A stretch of 64,000 nt of DNA from Staphylococcus simulans. GTDB lineage: Bacteria; Bacillota; Bacilli; Staphylococcales; Staphylococcaceae. Shown here in pieces: positions 56,912 to 64,000 of the stretch (the first letter of the stretch is position 1; every line of letters starts with the position of its first letter). A program made the position numbers and the translations under genes. The DNA is taken from assembly GCF_002994445.1 (NCBI RefSeq), contig NZ_MRZJ01000010.1:1-64000 (forward strand), given 5' to 3'. The notes under the pieces were generated by a model. The model saw only the letters and a list, made by a program, of their open reading frames with translations, did no database searches and was not told where the DNA came from.

Positions 56912-59413
56912 TTACGCTGCTTTATCTGCTTTTCGTGTTACACAATAAGTACCTAAACCTAAAAGTACTAATCCAATCGGTAAGAATGGAAGTTGTGATG
57001 TGCCTGTGTTCGGCAAATGATGACTTGCATCAGATTGAGCAGTTTTGTGTGTTGACGCCACAGCATTGTTATGATGTACAGCTTTATGTGCTGGTTGGTA
57101 CATCACTTTGTCAGCTGCTGTGCCAGGATGTGCAGTGTTCGTGTGTTGAGCTGCTTGTGCTGCAGCCGGCTGGTCTGCAGGCACACCTGATGGTTTGTTT
57201 GATGGGAAAGGAATCACATTGGATGGTGCTTTGACAGGATTACCTTGTCCGTTAACAACGGGTGTTTGCGTTTGAGCAACTGCTGGTTGATCTTCAGGTA
57301 CAACCGGTACATTGCCTTGTGCTGCAGGTTCAGAAGATTGACCTGGTGCTGGGCTGTTGTCTTGTTCTGCTGGTGTATCTGTTTCAACGCCAGGTGTTTC
57401 AGTATCCGCAACAGGAGGTTGGCCGTTGATAATACGGCTGGCTGTATCTGTAGCGTATTGTGATAAATCTGCTGTTTCAAGGTAGTCCGCAAAGACTTTA
57501 TCTAATGAGATGCCTTCTTCACGCGGTCCGCCTAACATATCGTAACCATCGCCGCCGGCCGCTGTGAAATCATTTGTTGTTACATAGTAAGTGCGGGCGT
57601 TATCTAATGGTTCGAATTGCTGTGTTTGTTTATTTAAGACTTCAATTTTAAGTACACGTTCACCAGGTGCTTTATTGATGTCGTAATAAACGCGGATAGA
57701 TTTAGAAGCATGCAAGAAACCGCCGTTTGCGCCTAATTCACCATTTTCAGCTGGTGCACTCAGGCTGTGTTCGAACATTTTCTTAACATTTTCGCCAGAA
57801 ACTTGAATTTGAGAAATTGTGTTGCCGAATGGCAATACAGTAATCATATCGCCAAGTGTAACGTCTTTGCCTTTATCGATAGAAGCACGGATACCGCCGC
57901 CGTTAGTTACCGCAAAATCTGCAGGGTGCGAGAAACCGTCTTGAGCATAAGCTTCCATGCTGTCTGTAATGGCATTTCCTAAGTTAGTTTCGTGTCTGCG
58001 AACGTCATCGCGTTCACCTTGGAATTGTACTTGGTTATCAGGAATGATTACTTCAGACACTTGTGCATCGAATTTTGCTTTTGCTTCATCCATTTTTTGC
58101 TGCAAAGTTGGATCAGGCTGTACATTTGCTGTGTCTTTCACGTTGATTAATGAATCTTTTAAGTTAGATACAGTGTTACCTGCGTAATCGAATTCTACTT
58201 TTCCGATGTTTGCGAGCGCTGTACCTGTTTGTGCTAATAATGTATTTTGATTGATTTCGCCATTTTCAATGACTGAGTGCGAATGGCCGTCTAAGATGAT
58301 AATTTCTTTGTCGCTAAAGCGGCGATCGCGCGCTAACGTATTCGCTAATGTATCTCCGCGCCATTCTGTTTTGGTAGAGCCGTCAATCCCTAAATGAGAG
58401 AGAATGATAAAAATATCTGCTTGGTCTTTAATTTGATTCATGACATTTTGTACGGCAGGAATCGGTTCTGTAAAAGTGACACCTTGGATGTTATTCGGGT
58501 GTGTTTTAACGCCTGTTTCAGGTGTTGTGACACCGATAATCCCATAGTTAATTCCGTTTTTATTGACGATAGTGTAAGGGTCAAAGAGCGGCTTCCCATC
58601 TTTATATGTATTCGCCGAAAGAATAGGGAAGTTTAATTGATCTTTGTATTTGATTGCTTGATCCAAGCCGAAATCGAACTCATGGTTGCCGACGGCCATA
58701 GCATCGTAACCTACATCGTTCATAGCTTCTGCCATATCTGCACCTTTTGTGTTGTTAGAGATAGGCAAACCTTGGAAAGCATCCCCGGAATCCAACATTA
58801 AATCTGGATTTTCTTGCTGCTTGATGGTCTTTAATTTAGACATCCCGATGACGCGTCCGTCTTCTTCTAAGATACGTCCGTGCATATCATTAGTATGAAG
58901 AATTTTGACGTGCTGCGCAGTGTTAGAATCTGTTTGTGCAGTGCTGCGTGCTGCTGAAGCTGTCATAGTGTCAGGCTCAGCATTTTGTGTTGTTTGTGCT
59001 GATGGTTGTGAAACAGTTTGTGATTTTGGTGCTGTTGTTGTTTCAGGTTTCACAGTATCAGCGGGTTGCGTAGTAGTTTGTGTTGCAGTGTCAGTAGATG
59101 CAGGACTTGCTTTTGCAACTTCAGGTTCAGCTGTTGGTGTTGAGTCTGAAGATGGTGCGGTCTGCGTAGTGCTTTGTGCAGTGTTTTCAGTTGGTGAAGC
59201 GGGTACGTCTGCTGTTTTTTGTGTCGTTTCAGCAGGTGCTTCCTGCACAGGTGCATTGTCAGAAGCGGATGCTTTTGGTTCTTGAGCTGTTTGAACTGTC
59301 GTATCCGTACTGTCAGACGGAGTTGCTGCTGTTTCTGCCGCAAAACTTGTGATGTTGAACAGTAAGAATAAAGTTGCGACTAAGAAGCAAGTTCTTAATA
59401 GTAACTTATGCAT
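56912..59413 (-). CDS. cell-wall-anchored 5'-nucleotidase (AdsA/SasH-like)
   Basis: 833 residues. Signal peptide 1-26, then a ~140-residue Ala/Thr/Ser/Gln-rich stretch. The metallophosphatase domain has KILHTNDMHGR, DSGDAFQGLP, VGNHEFDFG and DGHSHSV; the 5'-nucleotidase C-terminal domain has TNLGNAITDSM, TNGGGIRASID and FTAAGGDGYDM. A Pro-rich stalk and the sorting signal LPNTG plus hydrophobic tail and RKADKAA end the chain. Such enzymes make adenosine outside the cell, as AdsA of S. aureus, or scavenge nucleotides. It lacks a YSIRK signal. GGAGG precedes the ATG. Confidence 0.9.
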   Translation of the reverse strand: MHKLLLRTCFLVATLFLLFNITSFAAETAATPSDSTDTTVQTAQEPKASASDNAPVQEAPAETTQKTADVPASPTENTAQSTTQTAPSSDSTPTAEPEVAKASPASTDTATQTTTQPADTVKPETTTAPKSQTVSQPSAQTTQNAEPDTMTASAARSTAQTDSNTAQHVKILHTNDMHGRILEEDGRVIGMSKLKTIKQQENPDLMLDSGDAFQGLPISNNTKGADMAEAMNDVGYDAMAVGNHEFDFGLDQAIKYKDQLNFPILSANTYKDGKPLFDPYTIVNKNGINYGIIGVTTPETGVKTHPNNIQGVTFTEPIPAVQNVMNQIKDQADIFIILSHLGIDGSTKTEWRGDTLANTLARDRRFSDKEIIILDGHSHSVIENGEINQNTLLAQTGTALANIGKVEFDYAGNTVSNLKDSLINVKDTANVQPDPTLQQKMDEAKAKFDAQVSEVIIPDNQVQFQGERDDVRRHETNLGNAITDSMEAYAQDGFSHPADFAVTNGGGIRASIDKGKDVTLGDMITVLPFGNTISQIQVSGENVKKMFEHSLSAPAENGELGANGGFLHASKSIRVYYDINKAPGERVLKIEVLNKQTQQFEPLDNARTYYVTTNDFTAAGGDGYDMLGGPREEGISLDKVFADYLETADLSQYATDTASRIINGQPPVADTETPGVETDTPAEQDNSPAPGQSSEPAAQGNVPVVPEDQPAVAQTQTPVVNGQGNPVKAPSNVIPFPSNKPSGVPADQPAAAQAAQHTNTAHPGTAADKVMYQPAHKAVHHNNAVASTHKTAQSDASHHLPNTGTSQLPFLPIGLVLLGLGTYCVTRKADKAA

Positions 59414-59886
59414 TTGTGTCCTCCTTTTTATTGGATTGTGTTAAGCACACAACACTATAGTACCAGTGAAACGTATCAAAATGTATTTAATTTTTGTTAA
59501 TTTTACAAATGTTTGTGACGTAATAAATTTATTTTTTGGTTTATCAGAAATTCAAGACGAAAATAGGGTTCAATGATTGATAGTAATCAAGAAACCTGTT
59601 GGAATCGTAGTAGAAAAAGTAATGATATAAATAAAAGGTGTCTTAAATAGGATTGTTTATAGATGTGACAATAAGTTAAGCGCTTACATTATTTTAGGAA
59701 AAATAGAATTGAATCTTTTGTAACCTAAATGTCATCTAATGATAATATGTCATACGTAAATGATGTGTATAATAATTAAGTGTATAGGTGGAAAAGAGAA
59801 AATCAGCAATGGCAATCCGAAAGGGCAGGCAGGATGTACAGTCATCGCTGATCGAGAGAATATACTATTGTCAGGAGGCATTTCCA
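59414..59886. other. regulatory spacer between the 5'-nucleotidase and sle1 genes
   Basis: About 470 bases holding both divergent promoters. A half-good cre-like TAAGCGCTTACA is at 59677-59688 and a WalR-like box at 59719-59735. No gene seen; an open frame from 59788 is the leader of sle1. Confidence 0.5.
59719..59735 (+). promoter_or_regulatory. candidate WalR box of sle1
   Basis: TGTAAC-N5-TGTCAT against the WalR consensus TGTWAH-N5-TGTWAH; one mismatch. Autolysin genes including sle1 are known WalKR targets in S. aureus. Confidence 0.5.
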
Positions 59887-60894
59887 TTGCAAAAGAAAAT
59901 TATTGCTGCTGTTGTTGGGACTGGCGCTGTTTCTGCAATTGCTACTGCTGGAGCTGCAGATGCTGCTTCAACATATAGAGTCCAAGCTGGCGACTCTTTG
60001 TGGTCTATTGCACACCGTCACAACACGTCCATTGCGAATATTAAATCATTAAACAATTTAAGTTCAAACTTGATTTTCCCGAACCAAGTCTTAAAAGTGT
60101 CTGGTTCTGCGAATACAAATCGTACAAGTACTTCAAGCGGTTCTTCATCAGGCGGGTCTACTTATACAGTACAACCTGGTGACTCATTATCATTAATCGC
60201 ATCAAAATACGGTACGACATACCAAAATATTATGCGCTTGAATGGATTAAACGGATTCTTAATCCATCCAGGACAAGTTTTAAAAGTATCCGGTACAGCT
60301 TCTAGCAGTACTACGGTTTCTAATAATAGAACACAAGTTTCAGGCGGTTCAGTTTATACGGTACAACCTGGTGATTCATTATCATTAATCGCATCAAAAT
60401 ACGGTACAACTTACCAAAACATTATGAAGTTAAACGGTTTAAATAACTTCTTTATTTATCCGGGACAAAAATTAAAAGTAGTCGGTACAACTGCAGCGAA
60501 TACTAATTCGCCTTCACCATCAGTTTCAACGAGCAGAGGCGGTTACTATACTCCGGTATTCAACCACTCTAACTTATATGACTGGGGTCAATGTACATGG
60601 CATACATTCAATCGCCGTGCTCAAATCGGCAAACCGATCAGCACTTATTGGTGGCATGCTTATAACTGGGATAATGCAGCGCGTGCAGACGGCTACACTG
60701 TAGATCATTACGCAACTGTAGGTTCAATCTTGCAATCAGATGCTGGACCTTTTGGCCACGTAGCGTTCGTAGAACGTGTCAATGGTGACGGAAGTTTATT
60801 AGTATCTGAAATGAACTTTACTGGCAACCCTGGTTATACGACTTATCGTACAATTCCTGCAAGCCAAGTAGGTTACTATAACTTTATCCATTAA
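59887..60894 (+). CDS. sle1: LysM/CHAP N-acetylmuramoyl-L-alanine amidase (autolysin)
   Basis: Cell-wall hydrolase that separates daughter cells. 335 residues, as in Sle1/Aaa. Signal peptide 1-25 (AGAADA-AST), then three LysM repeats ([30 protein letters not shown] twice) joined by Ser/Gly linkers. The C-terminal CHAP domain has the catalytic Cys in [10 protein letters not shown] and His in [10 protein letters not shown]. Start is TTG 59887, 7 bases after CAGGAGG. It lies beyond mccAB as in S. aureus. Confidence 0.93.
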   Translation: MQKKIIAAVVGTGAVSAIATAGAADAASTYRVQAGDSLWSIAHRHNTSIANIKSLNNLSSNLIFPNQVLKVSGSANTNRTSTSSGSSSGGSTYTVQPGDSLSLIASKYGTTYQNIMRLNGLNGFLIHPGQVLKVSGTASSSTTVSNNRTQVSGGSVYTVQPGDSLSLIASKYGTTYQNIMKLNGLNNFFIYPGQKLKVVGTTAANTNSPSPSVSTSRGGYYTPVFNHSNLYDWGQCTWHTFNRRAQIGKPISTYWWHAYNWDNAARADGYTVDHYATVGSILQSDAGPFGHVAFVERVNGDGSLLVSEMNFTGNPGYTTYRTIPASQVGYYNFIH

Positions 60895-60908
60895 TTGAAT
60901 AATGTTTA

Positions 60909-60945
60909 AAATCCAGAGACGGATAGGGTCTCTGGATTTTTTTCG
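60909..60945 (+). terminator. sle1 terminator
   Basis: AATCCAGAGAC (GGATAGG) GTCTCTGGATT then seven T. Confidence 0.9.
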
Positions 60946-60989
60946 CAATAAAAGAGAGGTACTGGTGACTGTCAATACCTCTTTTTAGA

Positions 60990-61286
60990 TTAAAGTTGTG
61001 TATTTTTGTATACAATTTCATCGATTTCCGGATTATAGTCCACCAATAAATCAAGACCTTTAAAGAACCATACATCTGAATCATTGATATAGAAAGTGAT
61101 GCGATCTACTGTAACAGAAACCGCTGCGTTTTTGTCGTAAGGTTCGATTTTGAACGCTGTTGTGAAGTGTTCATGCAGTCCAGTATGTACATAAGCTTGT
61201 ACATAAAAGTTCACTTTATCTCCCGGCTCTAAATCTAACTCGTTTCTAAACCATTTTAATGCGCTATCAGTAATTTGGATTTTCAT
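60990..61286 (-). CDS. HesB/YneR-like protein without cysteines
   Basis: 98 residues with the A-type carrier fold pattern (MKIQITDSALKWFRNELDL; VNFYVQAYVHTG; ITFYINDSDVWFFKG). All three iron-sulfur cysteines of IscA/HesB are missing; the protein has no cysteine at all, so it cannot be a normal cluster carrier. ATG 61286 follows TAGGAGG. Function unknown. Confidence 0.8.
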   Translation of the reverse strand: MKIQITDSALKWFRNELDLEPGDKVNFYVQAYVHTGLHEHFTTAFKIEPYDKNAAVSVTVDRITFYINDSDVWFFKGLDLLVDYNPEIDEIVYKNTQL

Positions 61287-61429
61287 GTTGTTTCCTCCTA
61301 GGTGTTGCTGCAAAATAATTATGTCGATAGGCTTAAGTGCAGTGCAACTATAAATGTATATTCAAATCAAATTATAGCAGTAATCCAAAGTAATGTCTTG
61401 TACAATCTATATTTTAGATTATTAAAATA

Positions 61430-61482
61430 GAAAAAACGCAAGCTGCAACTTCTTATAAAAAAGAAAGTTCAGCTTGCGTTAT
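61430..61482 (-). terminator. terminator of the 90-aa gene
   Basis: Minus strand: AACGCAAGCTGAACTTTC ... GCAGCTTGCGTT then a T run. Confidence 0.8.
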
Positions 61483-61488
61483 TGTGTG

Positions 61489-61761
61489 TTAATTTGATTT
61501 TAAAGCTTTAAAGCGTTTATAAGATGTCGCAAAGACTGTTACCAAGTTTGCGAATGAGAAGATTTTTGTGAAGAAGCGTCCTGATTGCAATGCTGTATAG
61601 AAATCAAGGATACCTCCTGTTACATTAATCACTAAGCCGATACGAGATAAGTTGCGGTTTTTAGAGTTGTGCGCATACGCATTATAAGCTTCGATGCCGT
61701 AACCGACAATATTTAAAACGTTAGAAAAACGACGTAACTTTGAATTAGATTGTCTTGCCAT
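61489..61761 (-). CDS. small hypothetical protein, 90 aa
   Basis: Basic at both ends (RQSNSKLRR; SYKRFKALKSN) with two moderately hydrophobic stretches (IGLVINVTGGILDFY and FSFANLVTVFA), so probably membrane-associated. No known motif. AGGAGG lies before the ATG and a terminator follows, which supports a real gene. Confidence 0.7.
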   Translation of the reverse strand: MARQSNSKLRRFSNVLNIVGYGIEAYNAYAHNSKNRNLSRIGLVINVTGGILDFYTALQSGRFFTKIFSFANLVTVFATSYKRFKALKSN

Positions 61762-61838
61762 GTATATGTTCCTCCTTCATAAGATGTGTTGAGCATGGTT
61801 ATTATAACATTGCTGTGAAGGTGTGACGATTTTAAAAC

Positions 61839-62612
61839 TTATTTTGATACTGTCTTTTTTGGGTGTTGTCTTTTAATCAGCCAAGCAGTGATCCAAGCTG
61901 TAATCGGAATACTCATCGCAACAGCAATGCCGCCGAATAAAATTGAGACGAACTCTTGAGTAAAGATTTTAGAGTTCATGATATGTCCGAATGAATAATC
62001 TAATTTAAAGAACCAAAAGAACAGGGTGAGCTGTCCTCCGAAATAGGCAAGGTAAATGGTATTGGCAGAGGTTGCTAAAATTTCACGTCCAATACGCATG
62101 CCGGATTGGAACAATTCGAATCGATTTAAATCAGGATTGGTAACATTAAGTTCATACATCGGCGAACTGATGGTAATCGCCAAATCGACTACGGCTGCTA
62201 TGACTGCAAGCAATGTGGTAAAGACCATAAATTGAATCATATTAATACCGATGTTCATCGAATAAACGTAGGTTTCATCTTGTTGTTCTGACGCAAATCC
62301 TTGCAAGTGTCCTAATGCAACAGCACAATATATAGCACCTAATAATACAAGCGTGGTGATACAAGTTGCATAAAACGCAGCTTGTGTTTTAACGTTATTG
62401 CCGTTGAGTCCGAATAAATTCAAGCTTGCGACGATGATACAAAAGACGATTGCTACAATAGGTATCGGTAATTTCAAGACAACCGCAACTAAGGCAAGCA
62501 AGACAAGGACGAAGTTTAAAAACAGCATGCCGTAAGATACAGCGCCTTTTTTACCGCCGAATATCAGCATCAAGATGAAGAGAATCAGCGCGAGTATTAA
62601 GACTGCATTCAT
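61839..62612 (-). CDS. YibE/F family membrane protein (second of pair)
   Basis: 257 residues, about seven membrane segments. The DLAITISSPMYELNVTNPDL ... RFELFQSGMRIGREI region matches DVAITIASGMYEI of the upstream partner, showing shared ancestry. It overlaps that gene by 4 bases (ATGA). The family occurs in Firmicutes as adjacent pairs; the transported substrate is unknown. Confidence 0.83.
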   Translation of the reverse strand: MNAVLILALILFILMLIFGGKKGAVSYGMLFLNFVLVLLALVAVVLKLPIPIVAIVFCIIVASLNLFGLNGNNVKTQAAFYATCITTLVLLGAIYCAVALGHLQGFASEQQDETYVYSMNIGINMIQFMVFTTLLAVIAAVVDLAITISSPMYELNVTNPDLNRFELFQSGMRIGREILATSANTIYLAYFGGQLTLFFWFFKLDYSFGHIMNSKIFTQEFVSILFGGIAVAMSIPITAWITAWLIKRQHPKKTVSK

Positions 62613-63721
62613 GCTTGATCACCTCTCAATTTCACCCATAATTCCATTAATAAAATAGTCGCTGGGATAGTTAAGACAATGCCGATACCGCCGATTAAAG
62701 CACGTGCAATTTCTAATGACCAGTTCATTGAAATTGTATAGGTAATGGTATTCGCATTTCTTAGATATATCAGCATCATCGGCAAGCTGCCTGCTAAATA
62801 AGAGAACAATAAGATGTTCGTCATAGTTCCCATGATGTCTTGTCCGATATGGCGTCCGGCCAGCGCCCAGCGTTTCAAATCGATATCAGGGGTACGTTGT
62901 TTGATTTCATACATACCGCTCGCAATGGTAATGGCGACATCCATCACTGCACCTAAAGTTCCGACAATGACAGAAGCCATGAAGACTTCTTTCGGCGGTA
63001 AGGTGAGGAAACTCATTGTTTCATATTTAATACCGGCACCTGCAGTTGAGCGTATGACAATTTCCGCAATGCCGACACAGATGAAAGTACCTAGCAGTGT
63101 GCTGAAAATCGTAATAGTAGTACGCCAATGCCATCCGGTTACGAGTAATAAGGTGATGATGGTTGAGATTACCACCGCAAGACTCATTAACCAAAAGAGA
63201 CTAAGCTCTTGAAAAGTATTATGCAATGCGATGGCACCGATGACTGCCGCAGTATTCAGTACAAGAGAAAGAATCGATTGAATACCGACTTTGCGTCCAA
63301 CCCAGAGCACAACTAATACAAATAAACCTGTGATAACGACTACCAATGTATCGCGTTTCTTTTCAATAATAGTCGCATCTTTAGGGGATTGATTGATATG
63401 TAACAGGACTTTATCGTGTGTATGAAACTTTTCTGAGTCCGCTTGTGATGTGTAGTATTTATGTGCAATTGTACCTGTCTGTCCTTCGAACTTTCCGTTT
63501 AATACTTTGAACTTAAGGTGTTCAGTATGTTTTGTATCTTCATTATGATGTTCATCTGTCACGGGTACGGCCTTTTGGTGTGTAATCTGTGTGATTTCAC
63601 CAATAGGCATACGATAAAAGCGTGCATTGCTTAGAGTAAACAGCACACTTGCTATGAATATGATCAAGAAACCAATCAGTATCCATGAAAACGGCTGAGA
63701 CAGTTTATCTTTGAATGACAT
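62609..63721 (-). CDS. YibE/F family membrane protein (first of pair)
   Basis: About 370 residues: one N-terminal membrane anchor, an extracytoplasmic beta-rich domain (about 40-125, rich in His), then 7-8 membrane segments with GTLGAVMDVAITIASGMYEI and GRHIGQDIMGTM. ATG 63721 follows AAAGGGTGG; GTG 63730 is inside the ribosome site. Translationally coupled to the next gene. No function is assigned for the family. Confidence 0.85.
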   Translation of the reverse strand: MSFKDKLSQPFSWILIGFLIIFIASVLFTLSNARFYRMPIGEITQITHQKAVPVTDEHHNEDTKHTEHLKFKVLNGKFEGQTGTIAHKYYTSQADSEKFHTHDKVLLHINQSPKDATIIEKKRDTLVVVITGLFVLVVLWVGRKVGIQSILSLVLNTAAVIGAIALHNTFQELSLFWLMSLAVVISTIITLLLVTGWHWRTTITIFSTLLGTFICVGIAEIVIRSTAGAGIKYETMSFLTLPPKEVFMASVIVGTLGAVMDVAITIASGMYEIKQRTPDIDLKRWALAGRHIGQDIMGTMTNILLFSYLAGSLPMMLIYLRNANTITYTISMNWSLEIARALIGGIGIVLTIPATILLMELWVKLRGDQA

Positions 63722-63813
63722 ATAAGCCACCCTTTCTATTCCTCTATCACTTCATTTATAAGAGAAGATTAACAACGTGATTATAATCCTTAAACTATGA
63801 AAATGCCAATAAT

Positions 63814-63847
63814 AGAAAAAAGACAATTCACGATACATGAGTTGTCT
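63814..63847 (-). terminator. minus-strand terminator
   Basis: AGACAA ... TTGTCT stem followed on the minus strand by TTTTTTCT. Confidence 0.55.
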
Positions 63848-63876
63848 AATAAACTACATACTTATAAATTATATTA

Positions 63877-63935
63877 AACACTCCTGATTTAGTTTCACTA
63901 ATGTAGTGATGACTAAATCAGGAGTGTTGATGTTT
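63877..63935. terminator. strong hairpin after the partial gene at the right edge
   Basis: AACACTCCTGATTTAGT / ACTAAATCAGGAGTGTT, a perfect 17-bp stem with an inner TCACTA/TAGTGA pair. Confidence 0.8.
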
Positions 63936-63961
63936 TGATTGCTTTAGAAACCTACCCGGAT

Positions 63962-64000
63962 TTATAAAAACTTGCCGTCTTTATAAATCACTTTTTCTTT
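63962..64000 (-). CDS. last 12 codons of a gene running off the right edge
   Basis: Minus strand reads ...KEKVIYKDGKFL then TAA. The ending resembles C-termini of amidohydrolase-type proteins, but this is too short to name. The hairpin at 63877-63935 is its likely terminator. Confidence 0.5.
   Translation of the reverse strand, partial: KEKVIYKDGKFL

Noticed and set aside
59675..59688. GTTAAGCGCTTACA as a cre site before sle1
   Set aside because: Right half is perfect but the invariant TG at the left is lost (two mismatches).

Overview
This is a chromosomal window from a low-GC Firmicute, almost certainly a Staphylococcus. Pointers are the rpsF-ssb-rpsR cluster, ahpC-ahpF next to an NfsA-type nitroreductase and TcyP, xpt-pbuX-guaB-guaA behind a guanine riboswitch, mhqE-mhqD, mccA-mccB, a Sle1-type LysM/CHAP autolysin, LPXTG-type surface proteins and strong AGGAGG ribosome sites. 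The complete sulfate assimilation cluster, an anchored 5'-nucleotidase and the absence of an ica locus beside the IcaR-like gene would fit the carnosus/simulans side of the genus. The species is not proven from this sequence. No insertion sequence, prophage, CRISPR array, rRNA or tRNA was recognised.

Layout. 1-6.4 kb: end of a large Ig-repeat surface protein, argF, a membrane-tethered thermonuclease, rpsF-ssb-rpsR, an unlisted 25-residue phenol-soluble-modulin-like peptide, and a conserved hypothetical gene. 6.5-10.4 kb: histidine phosphatase, M20 peptidase, AhpD-like protein, lipoprotein, PAP2 phosphatase. 10.8-19.2 kb: peroxide defence (ahpCF with a PerR box), hydratase, nitroreductase, cystine transporter, a RacA-like DNA-binding/coiled-coil protein, and a sigma-B stress gene. 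19.4-24.8 kb: guanine-regulated purine salvage and GMP synthesis. 24.8-32.6 kb: an accessory stretch with chromate transporter, a two-component leukocidin operon, a PTS-IIC-like transporter with a damaged 5' end, Nudix hydrolase, and a TarS-like glycosyltransferase. 32.7-41.1 kb: cysH, cysJ, cysI, sumT, TSUP transporter, sat, cysC. These activate sulfate to APS/PAPS, reduce it to sulfide and make the siroheme precursor. 41.2-46.5 kb: an inactivated acetoin reductase, thioesterase, lipoprotein, DUF523, then a methionine region with a decayed T-box copy, a SAM-I riboswitch, a 60-residue ORF, a Met T-box and a MetE-like enzyme. 46.6-51.8 kb: quinone-stress genes, DJ-1 protein, methyltransferase, esterase and an IcaR-like repressor. 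52-64 kb: NSS transporter, mccAB, arylamine N-acetyltransferase, anchored 5'-nucleotidase, sle1, small proteins and a YibE/F pair.

Sulfur metabolism is the connecting theme: cystine import (tcyP), sulfate reduction (cys cluster), homocysteine to methionine (MetE-like) and methionine-to-cysteine transsulfuration (mccAB) all lie here. Several units carry similar ATTCC-N13-GGAAT elements that may be CymR operators. The most interesting items are the PSM-like peptide, the leukocidin pair, the duplicated and decayed T-box, the SAM-riboswitch small ORF and the very long gap inside the guanine riboswitch.
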